Of a stretch of DNA of 15,910 bases, positions 1-6,925 are shown piece by piece (the stretch's first letter is position 1; each line of letters begins with the position of its first letter). The notes beneath the pieces were generated by a model. That model made no database searches, was not told the DNA's origin, and saw nothing but the letters and a program-made list of their open reading frames with translations. The DNA lies in NCBI GenBank assembly GCA_025465145.1, contig JAODNS010000163.1:1-15910 (forward strand), in the 5' to 3' direction. Position numbers and translations under genes: made by a program. This DNA is from Frankiales bacterium. GTDB lineage: Bacteria; Actinomycetota; Actinomycetes; Mycobacteriales; SCTD01.

Positions 1-70
1 CGAAGGGCGGGAACGCGGTCGGCTCGTACGCCGCCAGCCACTCCCGCTCCGCTTTCGTCTGCCGTCTCAC
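1..70 (-). CDS. Probable NUDIX-domain protein, N-terminal fragment (runs off the window)
   Basis: Only the first 23 codons lie in the window, read leftward from a GTG at 70-68. The peptide begins VRRQTKAEREWLAAYEP and ends TAFPPF at the edge. This Tyr-Glu/Asp-x-x-x-Phe-Pro-x-Phe lead-in resembles, from memory, the start of actinobacterial NUDIX hydrolases or NrtR-like regulators that lie beside NAD salvage genes. No NUDIX box is visible because the sequence stops first. The GTG overlaps the TGA of the preceding 21-codon ORF (GTGA), so it is probably translationally coupled to the pncB transcript. Being a gene start is fairly secure; the family call is an inference. Confidence 0.45.
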   Translation of the reverse strand, partial: MRRQTKAEREWLAAYEPTAFPPF

Positions 71-132
71 CGGACGAGCATCACACCAGCGGCGGCCAGC
101 TCCTCGAGGGCCAGCACCGTCTGGACGTGCAC
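67..132 (-). pseudogene. 21-codon relic matching the C-terminus of nicotinamidase (pncA)
   Basis: A GTG at 132-130 overlaps the last base of the pncB stop (TAGTG) and opens a 21-codon frame reading VHVQTVLALEELAAAGVMLVR. Its core, TVLALEELAAAGVMLV, lines up with the end of mycobacterial PncA (TVAALEEMRTASVELV, recalled). In many actinobacteria pncA follows pncB, so the position fits too. Intact nicotinamidases are about 180 to 200 residues, so roughly 160 residues, including the catalytic Asp, Lys and Cys, are absent. A purine-rich GGAGG inside the end of pncB precedes the start, and the TGA overlaps the next gene's GTG. The frame may therefore still be translated as a coupling bridge. A chance 21-residue similarity remains possible. 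Confidence 0.5.
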
Positions 133-1376
133 TAGTCCTCCACCTCCGCCGTCCAGCACGGCTCGCCGCGGCCGAGGCGCCGCGCGTCCTCCGGCAGCTC
201 GGCCAGCGAGGCCGCGCACCGCTCCCGCGCCGTCTGCACGTCGTCCTCGCCGAGCGGGCCCTGCAGCATCCGCGCCTCTGCCGGGAAGCCGTCCGGGCTG
301 AGCCGCAGCACCTCGCCGCCGTCGATGCGGGCAGCCCACTTCCGCCCGCCGACGGTGGCCTTGCCGGTCGACCGCTTGGCCACTGGCCGCATCGGCGCGT
401 CCGGGTCGTCGCTGTCCGCGATGGCCACCAGCTTGTAGACGAAGCCCGCGCTCGGCGCCCCGGAGCCGGTGACGACGGAGGTGCCGACGCCGTACGCGTC
501 GGCCGGCGTCGCCTCCAGCGCGGCGATGGACAGCTCGTCGAGGTCGCCGGTCACGACGATGCGCGTGCCCGTCGCGCCGAGCTGGTCCAGCAGTCTCCGG
601 GCCCGCCGGGTCTCGTCCGCGAGGTCCCCGGAGTCCAGCCGCACCGCCCCCAGCTCCGGACCGGCGACGGCCACGGCGTTGCGGATGCCCTGCTCGGTGT
701 CGTACGTGTCGACCAGCAGCGCCGTGCCCGGCCCCTGCGCCTTCACCTGCGCGGTGAACGCGGCGACCTCGTCGCCGGCCGCGAGGACGAAGGCGTGCGC
801 GCTGGTGCCCGCCGTCGGGATCCCGTGCCGGCGGCCCGCCTCGAGGTTGCTGGTGGTGGCGAACCCGGCCACGTACGCGGCCCGGGCCGCGGCGACCGCC
901 GCCTGTTCCGAGGTGCGGCGGCTGCCCATCTCGATCAGCGGGCGGCCCTTCGCCGCCACGACCATGCGCGCGGCGGCGGACGCGACCGCGCTGTCGAAAT
1001 TGAGGACCGACAGCACGAGCGTCTCGAGCAGCAGCCCCTCGCCGAAGCAGCTCTCCACCGTGAGGACCGGCGAACCGGGGACGTACGTCTCGCCCTCGGC
1101 GTACGTGGAGATGTCGCCACCCAGCTCGCGGCCGTCGAGCCAGTGCCGGGTCCCGTCGTCGAGGAAGTCCAGGGCCGCCAGCTCGTCCGGGCCGTAGGTG
1201 AAGTCGTCCAGCAGCGTGCGCAGCCGGCCCTGCCCCGCGACGATTCCGTACCGGCGCCCGGGTGGCAGCCGGCGCGCGAACACCTCGAACACGGCCCGCC
1301 GGCCGGCCAGCCCCGACTGCAGCGCGGACTCGAGCATCGTCAGCTCGTACCGGTCGGTCAGCAGCGCGGTCGACAT
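132..1376 (-). CDS. pncB: Nicotinate phosphoribosyltransferase
   Basis: A 414-residue enzyme that joins nicotinate to PRPP, using ATP, to give nicotinate mononucleotide: the entry step of Preiss-Handler NAD salvage, in the cytosol. The N-terminus (LLTDRYELTMLESAL) is typical of the family. So are GSRRTSEQAA near residue 151, the phosphorylated-His region GTSAHAF (His194), LVDTYDTEQGI and the phosphate-binding RLDSGDL. Length matches actinobacterial PncB. ATG at 1376 was chosen because GGAGG sits three bases upstream and the family signature starts at once; the open frame beyond it overlaps the divergent radical SAM gene. Its stop overlaps the GTG of the pncA-like relic. With nicotinamidase apparently lost here, the enzyme would depend on free nicotinate unless pncA lies elsewhere. 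Confidence 0.95.
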   Translation of the reverse strand: MSTALLTDRYELTMLESALQSGLAGRRAVFEVFARRLPPGRRYGIVAGQGRLRTLLDDFTYGPDELAALDFLDDGTRHWLDGRELGGDISTYAEGETYVPGSPVLTVESCFGEGLLLETLVLSVLNFDSAVASAAARMVVAAKGRPLIEMGSRRTSEQAAVAAARAAYVAGFATTSNLEAGRRHGIPTAGTSAHAFVLAAGDEVAAFTAQVKAQGPGTALLVDTYDTEQGIRNAVAVAGPELGAVRLDSGDLADETRRARRLLDQLGATGTRIVVTGDLDELSIAALEATPADAYGVGTSVVTGSGAPSAGFVYKLVAIADSDDPDAPMRPVAKRSTGKATVGGRKWAARIDGGEVLRLSPDGFPAEARMLQGPLGEDDVQTARERCAASLAELPEDARRLGRGEPCWTAEVED

Positions 1377-1396
1377 GACCCTCCGGGGGAAGCGCG

Positions 1397-1410
1397 GCCC
1401 CCGCAGGGGC
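1397..1410. repeat. Short inverted repeat in the pncB / radical SAM divergent gap
   Basis: The 45-bp gap between the two divergent starts contains GCCCC-CGCA-GGGGC, a perfect 5-bp inverted repeat with a four-base loop. It sits about 20 bp upstream of pncB and 12 bp upstream of the GTG of the radical SAM gene. It could be an operator or may be chance in such GC-rich DNA. I cannot match it to a known NAD-regulator box. Confidence 0.25.
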
Positions 1411-1421
1411 GTTGTCCTGGT

Positions 1422-2474
1422 GTGACTGCCCCGCTGCTCGACGTACGACGCATCTACGCCGAGCCGGCGGCGGCGGAGTTGCCGCGGGGCAAGGACGTGC
1501 TGGCCCGGTTCCCGGACGCCGAGGTCGTCGAGGTGCTGAGCCACCAAGCCGTCCCGTACACCGCAGCGGACGTCGACCGGTGGGTGCGCATCAAGACCGA
1601 GGACCTGGTGCTCGGCGTAAAGAAGTCGCTCACCGCGCGGCCGAACGGACGGTCGTCGGACTTCGTCGCGCCGTCCACCGCCAACGGGTGCGCAATGGCC
1701 TGCGCGTACTGCTACGTCCCTCGCCGCAAGGGTTACGCCAACCCCATCACCGTCTTCACCAACATCGACAAGATCACCGGGTACCTGGCGCGGCACGTCG
1801 GCCGGCAGGGGGTGAAGCAGGTGCCGGACCAGGTGGACCCGACCGCGTGGGTCTACGACATCGGCGAGAACAGCGACTGCTCGGTCGACGCGCGGATCAG
1901 CGACAACGTCCGTGACCTCGTCGACCTGTTCCGCGACCTGCCGACGGCCAAGGCGTCCTTCGCGACCAAGCACGTGAACCGCGACCTGCTGACCTGGGAC
2001 CCGCAGGGCCGCACGCGGATCCGCTTCTCGCTCATGCCGTACGCCGACTCCAAGCTGCTCGACATCCGGACCTCACCAGTCGCCGAGCGGCTCGCGGCGA
2101 TCGACGACTTCGTGACGGCCGGGTACGAGGTGCACGTCAACCTCTCGCCCGTCGTCGTCCGCGACGGCTGGCTCGAGGACTGGGCGCAGCTGCTGTCCGA
2201 CCTCGACGACGCGACCGGTCCGTGGTTCAAGGCGCAGGCTGCGGCGGAGGTCATCTTCCTGACGCACAACGACCGGCTGCACGAGGTCAACCTCGGGTGG
2301 CACCCCAAGGCGGAGGAGGTGCTCTGGCGGCCGGAGCTGCAGCAGCCGAAGCGCTCGCAGACCGGCGGCTGGAACGTCCGCTACCGCACCGGGTTCAAGG
2401 GCCAGCAGGTCTCGGCGCTCACGGAGCTGATCGCGCAGCGGACGCCGTGGTTGCGCGTCCGGTACGCCTTCTGA
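1422..2474 (+). CDS. Spore photoproduct lyase-like radical SAM protein (Rv2578c-type paralogue)
   Basis: A 350-residue protein starting at GTG (VTAPLLDVRRIYAEPAA). The radical SAM cluster motif is GCAMACAYCYVPRR, with Cys90, Cys94 and Cys97 (CX3CX2C), the spacing of spore photoproduct lyase (SplB). The regions VKKSLTARPNGRSSDF, APSTANGC and TRIRFSLMPY also belong to that family. True SplB reverses the thymine dimer of spore DNA. This group occurs in actinobacteria that need not sporulate, and its substrate is unproven to my knowledge. The H-donor Cys of Bacillus SplB (Cys141) aligns with Glu149 here, with a Cys at 153. It is followed after 12 bp by an Fpg-family glycosylase gene, suggesting a DNA-repair operon. 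No clear Shine-Dalgarno precedes the GTG, but the N-terminus matches recalled homologues. Confidence 0.88.
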   Translation: MTAPLLDVRRIYAEPAAAELPRGKDVLARFPDAEVVEVLSHQAVPYTAADVDRWVRIKTEDLVLGVKKSLTARPNGRSSDFVAPSTANGCAMACAYCYVPRRKGYANPITVFTNIDKITGYLARHVGRQGVKQVPDQVDPTAWVYDIGENSDCSVDARISDNVRDLVDLFRDLPTAKASFATKHVNRDLLTWDPQGRTRIRFSLMPYADSKLLDIRTSPVAERLAAIDDFVTAGYEVHVNLSPVVVRDGWLEDWAQLLSDLDDATGPWFKAQAAAEVIFLTHNDRLHEVNLGWHPKAEEVLWRPELQQPKRSQTGGWNVRYRTGFKGQQVSALTELIAQRTPWLRVRYAF

Positions 2475-2486
2475 TCGGCTGTACCC

Positions 2487-3347
2487 GTGCCCGAGCTGCC
2501 CGAGGTCGAGTCCCTCGTCGCGTTCCTGCGCGAGCACGCGGTCGGGCGGGTCGTCGCGCGGGTCGACGTGGCCGGCATGCACGCGCTGAAGACGTACGAC
2601 CCGCCGATCACCTCGCTCGCCGGCCTGGAGCTCGTCGGGGTGCAGCGGCACGGCAAGTTCCTGGACCTCGACGTGTCCGGCATCCACCTGGTGGTGCACC
2701 TGGCCCGCGCCGGCTGGCTGCACTGGAGGGACGCCCTGCCGCCCGCGCCGCCGCGGCCGGGCAAGGGACCGCTGGCGCTGCGCGTGCACCTCGACGACGG
2801 CAGCGGCTTCGACCTCACCGAGGCGGGGACGAAGAAGGGGCTGGCTGTCTACGTCGTCCACGACGTGGCGCTCGTGCCGGGGGTCGCGCGGCTCGGGGTG
2901 GACCCGCTGTCGCCGGAGTTCACCGAGGAGTACCTCGCCGGTGTGCTGGTCGGCGAGCGCGGCCAGGTGAAGGGCGTGCTGACGACGCAGTCGCTCATCG
3001 CCGGGCTCGGCAACGCCTACAGCGACGAGGTGCTGTGGGAGGTCGGGCTGTCGCCGTTCAAGCCGGCCGGCAACCTGACGCCGGACGACGTCGCCCGGCT
3101 GCACGACGCGATCGTGACGACGCTGCAGGGCGCCGTCGACCGCGCTGCCGGGCTGGCTGCCGGCAAGCTCAAGGCCGAGAAGAAGAGCGGCCTCAACGTG
3201 CACGCGCGCACCGGCCTGCCGTGCCCGCGCTGCGGCGACACGATCCGCGAGGTGTCGTTCGCGAGCAAGTCGCTGCAGTACTGCCCGACCTGTCAGACCG
3301 ATGGCAAGCCGCTCGCCGACCGCAGGCTGTCCCGCCTGCTCAAGTAG
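2487..3347 (+). CDS. Fpg/Nei-family DNA glycosylase (MutM-like)
   Basis: A 286-residue base-excision-repair glycosylase/AP lyase. The mature N-terminus would be Pro-Glu-Leu-Pro-Glu-Val, carrying the catalytic Pro and Glu; Lys57 in RHGKFLDL is the conserved hairpin lysine. The helix-two-turns-helix reads SLIAGLGNAYSDEVLW, and a C-terminal zinc finger uses Cys246, Cys249, Cys266 and Cys269 (CX2C-X16-CX2C). Length matches Fpg (about 270 to 290). The void-filling Met-Thr-Gly of classical Fpg is replaced by HLARAGWL, so it belongs to a divergent actinobacterial branch and its lesion preference cannot be read from the sequence. GTG start 12 bp after the radical SAM stop. Its 3' end overlaps the broken XRE gene on the other strand by 8 bp. 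Confidence 0.9.
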   Translation: MPELPEVESLVAFLREHAVGRVVARVDVAGMHALKTYDPPITSLAGLELVGVQRHGKFLDLDVSGIHLVVHLARAGWLHWRDALPPAPPRPGKGPLALRVHLDDGSGFDLTEAGTKKGLAVYVVHDVALVPGVARLGVDPLSPEFTEEYLAGVLVGERGQVKGVLTTQSLIAGLGNAYSDEVLWEVGLSPFKPAGNLTPDDVARLHDAIVTTLQGAVDRAAGLAAGKLKAEKKSGLNVHARTGLPCPRCGDTIREVSFASKSLQYCPTCQTDGKPLADRRLSRLLK

Positions 3348-4022
3348 CGAGCCACCTGTCCAGCGCCGTCCGGTCGACGTGCTCCGGCACCAGGTGCTCA
3401 GGGTCCACGACGCGCCAGGGGCCGTGCTCGCTCCGCAGCCGCCGCTCAGCGGGCACGAGGCGACGAGGCGGACGGTGAACCGGCCCAGGACGGGCGACAC
3501 CCACAGGCTGTCGGGGTAGCGCCGCAACACGTCTGCGCCCCACCCGACACCGCGCACGGCCCCGTCGAGCACGACGTTCGGGTACGACGTGGCGAGCAGG
3601 TCGGCGACCGCGGCCTGCTCCTCGACATCGTCACTCAGCAGCAGCCCGCCGACGTGCTGGAGCGGCGGCAGGCCGAGCGCGACCGCGGCCCAGGCTCCGT
3701 CCAGGACAGCCAGCCCGGTCTCCTGGACCCGTTCGATGGCGTAGCTGCTGACGAGCCCCTCGACCTCGCACAGCCGGTGCGGAAGCGGAAGCGCCGCCCG
3801 CCTGCGGGGTCGTCGTCCAGGTCCGCGTGCCGTGGAACGAGCTGGAAGCGGACGTCGACGCCACAGGCCGCCAGCACCCGGTCGGCGTCGTCAGCTGGGA
3901 TGGGTCGCCTCCCGGACTCCCCGCGACAGCGCCGACGGGCTGACCCGGGCGCGCGCGGCGACCACCCGCTGCGAGAGCCCGGTCTGCTCCCGTGCCTCGC
4001 TCAGCACGCGTGCGAGGTCCAT
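3340..4022 (-). pseudogene. Broken XRE-family helix-turn-helix regulator (at least three frameshifts)
   Basis: Read leftward from ATG 4022, the first 34 codons give an XRE helix-turn-helix (MDLARVLSEAREQTGLSQ, then RVSPSALSR). After about 3920 that frame runs into a stop. The next frame continues the expected sequence: GESGRRPIPADDADRVLAA, CGVDVRFQLVPRHADLDDD. Near 3795 it shifts again to LPLPHRLCEVEGLVSSYAIE and on to VSPVLGRFTVRLV. A final shift near 3455-3470 restores the ending GPWRVVDPEHLVPEHV ... DRWLAT and a TGA at 3340. Joined, these give about 227 residues: a DNA-binding domain plus a C-terminal part I cannot name. The first break looks like loss of two bases where Arg-Tyr-Glu-Ser is normal; the last is an exact 8-bp duplication. 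Flanking genes are intact. Sequencing or assembly error is the alternative. Confidence 0.8.
3455..3470. repeat. 8-bp tandem duplication causing a frameshift
   Basis: ACGAGGCG occurs twice in direct succession (3455-3462 and 3463-3470) inside the XRE pseudogene. On the coding strand this is CGCCTCGT twice. Removing one copy rejoins the upstream frame (RFTVRLV) to the downstream one (PAERRLRSEHGPW) with no other change, so this duplication explains the third break exactly. Confidence 0.85.
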
Positions 4023-4139
4023 GCCGAAGAGCGTGGCCCCCGGTGCCGGCGGCGGGCTGGTGTCCAGGCAGGCTGTGGACGACAGCGCGGTGCTGTGTGG
4101 TGTCAGCGGCGTTGCCCCACCGGGACGAGGTGGCGGGAT

Positions 4140-4156
4140 GTTGCCAGCCGGGCAAC
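4140..4156. repeat. Perfect inverted repeat upstream of the XRE pseudogene
   Basis: GTTGCC-AGCCG-GGCAAC has 6-bp arms and a 5-base loop. Another GTTGCC lies at 4111-4116. It is 118 bp upstream of the XRE pseudogene start and about 43 bp beyond the flavoprotein stop, both on the minus strand. It may be an operator for the former regulator or a weak terminator for the flavoprotein; no T-run follows. The rest of the 176-bp gap (4023-4198) shows nothing else I can name. Confidence 0.4.
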
Positions 4157-4198
4157 GCGTCCGCAGCGACCACGACCGCCGGCCGGGCGGTCAGGCGG

Positions 4199-5611
4199 TC
4201 AAGGTGCGGAAGGCCGCCCGGGGCGGGCCGGCGAGCCTCCGTACGAGCCGAAGAAGCGGGCACCTGCGACCCGCGTCGTGAGCGACCAGGTCGGGTACGC
4301 GACCACCGTCGTCGCCAGCCGCGCGACGAGCATCCGCGTCTGCAAGGCGAGGGCGCCGACCCCGATCTGCTCGCCGGCCATGGGCCCGACGACGGTCATG
4401 CCGACCAGGTGGCCGAGGGCCATCCCGCCGACCCGGCCGCGGACGGCGATCAGCTTGACCAGCCCGTCCGTCTCGCCGGCCGTGCGCGCCCGGTCGCTGT
4501 GCTGGTCGCCGACCGTGGACACCCGCACCCGGTCGCCGTACCGCTCGACGGCCTGCGCCTCGGTCAGCCCGACGTGCGCGACCTCCGGCTCGGTGAAGGT
4601 GACCCAGGGGACGACGTCGTCCTTCCAGCGGCCCGCTCGCAGCGGCGGGGCGAAGGCGTTGCGGGCGGCGAGTCGGCCCTGGTCGTTGCCGACGTGGGTG
4701 AACTGCAGCTTCGACGTGCAGTCGCCGGCCGCCCAGACGGTGTCGCTCGCCTTGAGGTGCCGGTCGGTGACGATGCGCCCGCGGTCCAGCGTCACGCCGA
4801 GCTGCTCCAGCCCGAGCCCGTCGGTCGCCGGGGTACGGCCGACAGCCACGAGCAGGTGCGAGCCGGCGATGGTGCGGCCGTCCTCGAGGTGGAGCGTCGG
4901 CCCGGCGGAGACGCGCACCACCTTCGCTCCGGTCGCCACCGTCACGCCCTCCCGCTCGAGCACGGCGGTGACGGCGGCGACGGCCTCCGGCTCCTCGCGG
5001 GACAGCAGCGAGGGCGCCGCCTCGACGACGGACACCGCCGAGCCGAGCCGGCGGAAGGCCTGCGCCAGCTCGACGCCGATCGGACCGCCGCCCAGCACCA
5101 GCAGGTGCTCCGGCTGCTCGCGCAGGGCGAAGACGGTCTTGTTGTCGAGGTACCCGGACTCGGCCAGCCCCTCGATCGGCGGCACCGCGGCGCGCGAACC
5201 GGTGGCGACGACGAACCGCTCGGCGGTGATCGTGCAGCCGTCCACGTCGACGGCGTTGGGGCCGGTGAAGCGGGCCCAGCCCTGGACGAGGTCGATGCCC
5301 TCCTTCGCCAGCTGCTCGGGCGACTCGTCCCGCTCGATGTCCGCGATCACGGCGGCGACCCGCTCCATCACGGCCGCGACGTCGACGCGTACCTCGGCGG
5401 TGAACCCGTATGCCGGGCCGGATCGCGCGCCCTGCACCCGCCGGGCCGCCTCGAGCAGCGCCTTGCTCGGGACGCAGCCGAAGTGCGTGCAGTCGCCGCC
5501 GGGCCGCTCCGCCTCCACCATCGCGACCCGCCGGCCGGCCTTGCGCGCGCTGCGGGCGGCCCCGAGCCCGGTGGCGCCGGCGCCGATCACGACGAGGTCG
5601 TAGTCGCTCAT
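4199..5611 (-). CDS. Dihydrolipoamide dehydrogenase-like FAD/NAD(P) disulfide oxidoreductase
   Basis: A 470-residue class I pyridine nucleotide-disulfide oxidoreductase. The FAD-binding N-terminus is VVIGAGATGLGAA. The redox disulfide is in GGDCTHFGCVPSK (Cys41, Cys46, CX4C), the NAD(P) fold in LVLGGGPIGVELA, and the second FAD motif in VWAAGDCTSKLQFTH. The spacing and the Asp before the first Cys recall MerA-like and 'dihydrolipoyl dehydrogenase family' proteins. The C-terminal dimer domain reads TTVVAYPTWS where relatives have His-Pro-Tyr-Pro-Thr and a nearby Glu; Val437 and Leu444 stand in those places, so the catalytic His-Glu pair is missing. There is no MerA Cys-Cys tail and no HMA domain. 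No 2-oxoacid dehydrogenase genes are near, so a role as E3 subunit is unlikely. Divergent from the rhodanese operon by 32 bp. Confidence 0.85.
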   Translation of the reverse strand: MSDYDLVVIGAGATGLGAARSARKAGRRVAMVEAERPGGDCTHFGCVPSKALLEAARRVQGARSGPAYGFTAEVRVDVAAVMERVAAVIADIERDESPEQLAKEGIDLVQGWARFTGPNAVDVDGCTITAERFVVATGSRAAVPPIEGLAESGYLDNKTVFALREQPEHLLVLGGGPIGVELAQAFRRLGSAVSVVEAAPSLLSREEPEAVAAVTAVLEREGVTVATGAKVVRVSAGPTLHLEDGRTIAGSHLLVAVGRTPATDGLGLEQLGVTLDRGRIVTDRHLKASDTVWAAGDCTSKLQFTHVGNDQGRLAARNAFAPPLRAGRWKDDVVPWVTFTEPEVAHVGLTEAQAVERYGDRVRVSTVGDQHSDRARTAGETDGLVKLIAVRGRVGGMALGHLVGMTVVGPMAGEQIGVGALALQTRMLVARLATTVVAYPTWSLTTRVAGARFFGSYGGSPARPGRPSAP

Positions 5612-5643
5612 GCCGTCGAGTCAAGCAGTGGGATGCTCGGGCG

Positions 5644-5946
5644 GTGATCCCCGATCAGGTGCCCTCCCTCGCCCCGGAGCAGGTGGCCGACCTGTTCCTG
5701 CTCGACGTCCGCGAGCTGGACGAGTGGGCGGAGGGGCACGCGCCGACCGCCGTGCACGTCCCGCTGCACGACCTGCCGGACCGGGTCGGCGAGCTGCCGG
5801 TCGGCCAGCCGCTGGCGGTCGTCTGCCGCGTCGGCAGCCGGTCGGCGTACGCAGCCGCATGGCTGCTGGAGCAGGGCTACGACGCGCGCAACGTCGACGG
5901 CGGGATGCTCGCCTGGGAGCGCCGCGGGCTGCCGGTGGTCACGTGA
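5644..5946 (+). CDS. Single-domain rhodanese-like sulfurtransferase
   Basis: A 100-residue rhodanese domain with nothing added. LLDVREL near residue 20, the GHAPTAVHVP segment and the active-site loop VCRVGSRSA are all present, with Cys61 as the persulfide-forming residue; the closing NVDGGMLAWERRGLPV is typical. Small rhodaneses of this type (GlpE/PspE-like) shuttle sulfane sulfur in the cytosol. The start is GTG at 5644: no other start is available in frame close by, and the family begins here. The TGA overlaps the GTG of the dehydrogenase gene by four bases, so the two are translationally coupled. The physiological acceptor cannot be told. Confidence 0.88.
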   Translation: MIPDQVPSLAPEQVADLFLLDVRELDEWAEGHAPTAVHVPLHDLPDRVGELPVGQPLAVVCRVGSRSAYAAAWLLEQGYDARNVDGGMLAWERRGLPVVT

Positions 5947-6908
5947 GCTGGCGGGTGCTGGCGCTGCCGCCGCTGCCGCTCGACGTGCTGACGCTGCTGT
6001 TCGACGACGACCGGGCGGAGATCGTCGTGCCGCCGGACCGCACGCAGGCGGCCGTCGAGGCGCTGCTGCCGACCGTCGACGTGGTGCTCGGGGACTGGAG
6101 CCACAGCCTGCACGTGCACGCCCCCGGGCCGCGGCTCGCGTTCGTCCAGATGCCGAGCGTCGGCTTCGACACCATCGACGTCGACGCCTGCGCCGCCGCC
6201 GGGATCCCCGTCGCGAACGCCGCCGGCGCCAACACGACCAGCGTCGCGGAGTGGTGCCTGTCGGCGACGCTCGCCCTGCTGCGCAAGACCGTCGAGGCGG
6301 ACGCGGCGGTGCGACGCGGCGAGTGGCCGCAGACGACGCTCGGCGGACGCGAGCTGGCCGGCAGTCGGGTCGGCATCGTCGGCATGGGGTCGATCGGGCA
6401 GGCGCTGGCGGGGATGTACGGCGCACTCGGCTGCTCGGTCCGGTACTGGTCGCGCAGCCGGCACGACGAGGCGGCGGCGGGATACGCCGAGTTGGACGAG
6501 CTGTTCGCGACGAGCGACGTCCTCGTGCTCGTCGTCGCGCTGGCCGCCGAGACGAGGCACCTGGTGGACGCCCGCCGGCTGGCCCTCATGCCGCCAGGTT
6601 CGATCCTCGTCAACGGGGCGCGCGGCCCGGTGGTGGACGAGGCGGCGCTGGCGCACGCGCTCCGGCAGGGGCAGCTGGCCGGCGCCGCCCTGGACGTCTT
6701 CGAGACCGAGCCGCTGCCAGCCGGCTCGCCGCTGCGCGACCTCGCCGGCGTCCTGCTGTCGCCGCACATGGCCGGCTCCAGCAGCCAGGCCGCGATGCGG
6801 ATCGTCGCGAAGGCCAAGGAGAACCTGGTCCGCGCGTTCGACGGCGAGCCGGTGATCGACGTGGTCAACGGAGTGGATCCGGTCGTACGGCGGCGCGACG
6901 GCGGCTGA
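5943..6908 (+). CDS. D-isomer-specific 2-hydroxyacid dehydrogenase
   Basis: A 321-residue NAD(P)-dependent oxidoreductase. The dinucleotide fold is VGIVGMGSIGQALAG (about residues 143-157). The strand that follows ends YWSRSR, whose Ser-Arg-Ser-Arg favours NADP(H). Catalytic residues are Arg227 (VNGARGP), Glu256 (DVFETEPLP) and His275 (LLSPHMAGSS), the standard triad. The N-terminal substrate domain holds MPSVGFDTIDVDA and the conserved NAAGANTTSVAEW. It is shorter and simpler than SerA (no ACT domain), and resembles glyoxylate/hydroxypyruvate or 2-ketoacid reductases; the substrate is not determinable. GTG start overlaps the rhodanese stop (GTGA). The GDPD gene follows after 17 bp. Confidence 0.9.
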   Translation: MSWRVLALPPLPLDVLTLLFDDDRAEIVVPPDRTQAAVEALLPTVDVVLGDWSHSLHVHAPGPRLAFVQMPSVGFDTIDVDACAAAGIPVANAAGANTTSVAEWCLSATLALLRKTVEADAAVRRGEWPQTTLGGRELAGSRVGIVGMGSIGQALAGMYGALGCSVRYWSRSRHDEAAAGYAELDELFATSDVLVLVVALAAETRHLVDARRLALMPPGSILVNGARGPVVDEAALAHALRQGQLAGAALDVFETEPLPAGSPLRDLAGVLLSPHMAGSSSQAAMRIVAKAKENLVRAFDGEPVIDVVNGVDPVVRRRDGG

Positions 6909-6925
6909 CCCTGTTAGGTGAGCCC

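Noticed and set aside
1377..1973. N-terminal extension of pncB by about 200 codons
   Set aside because: The extension overlaps the radical SAM gene antisense, and family homology begins at the ATG at 1376 with a Shine-Dalgarno.
2073..3572. A 499-codon minus-strand frame crossing the Fpg and radical SAM genes
   Set aside because: Only its first part (about 3455-3572) is real sequence, belonging to the XRE pseudogene. The remainder is read-through after the 8-bp duplication and is antisense to two intact genes.
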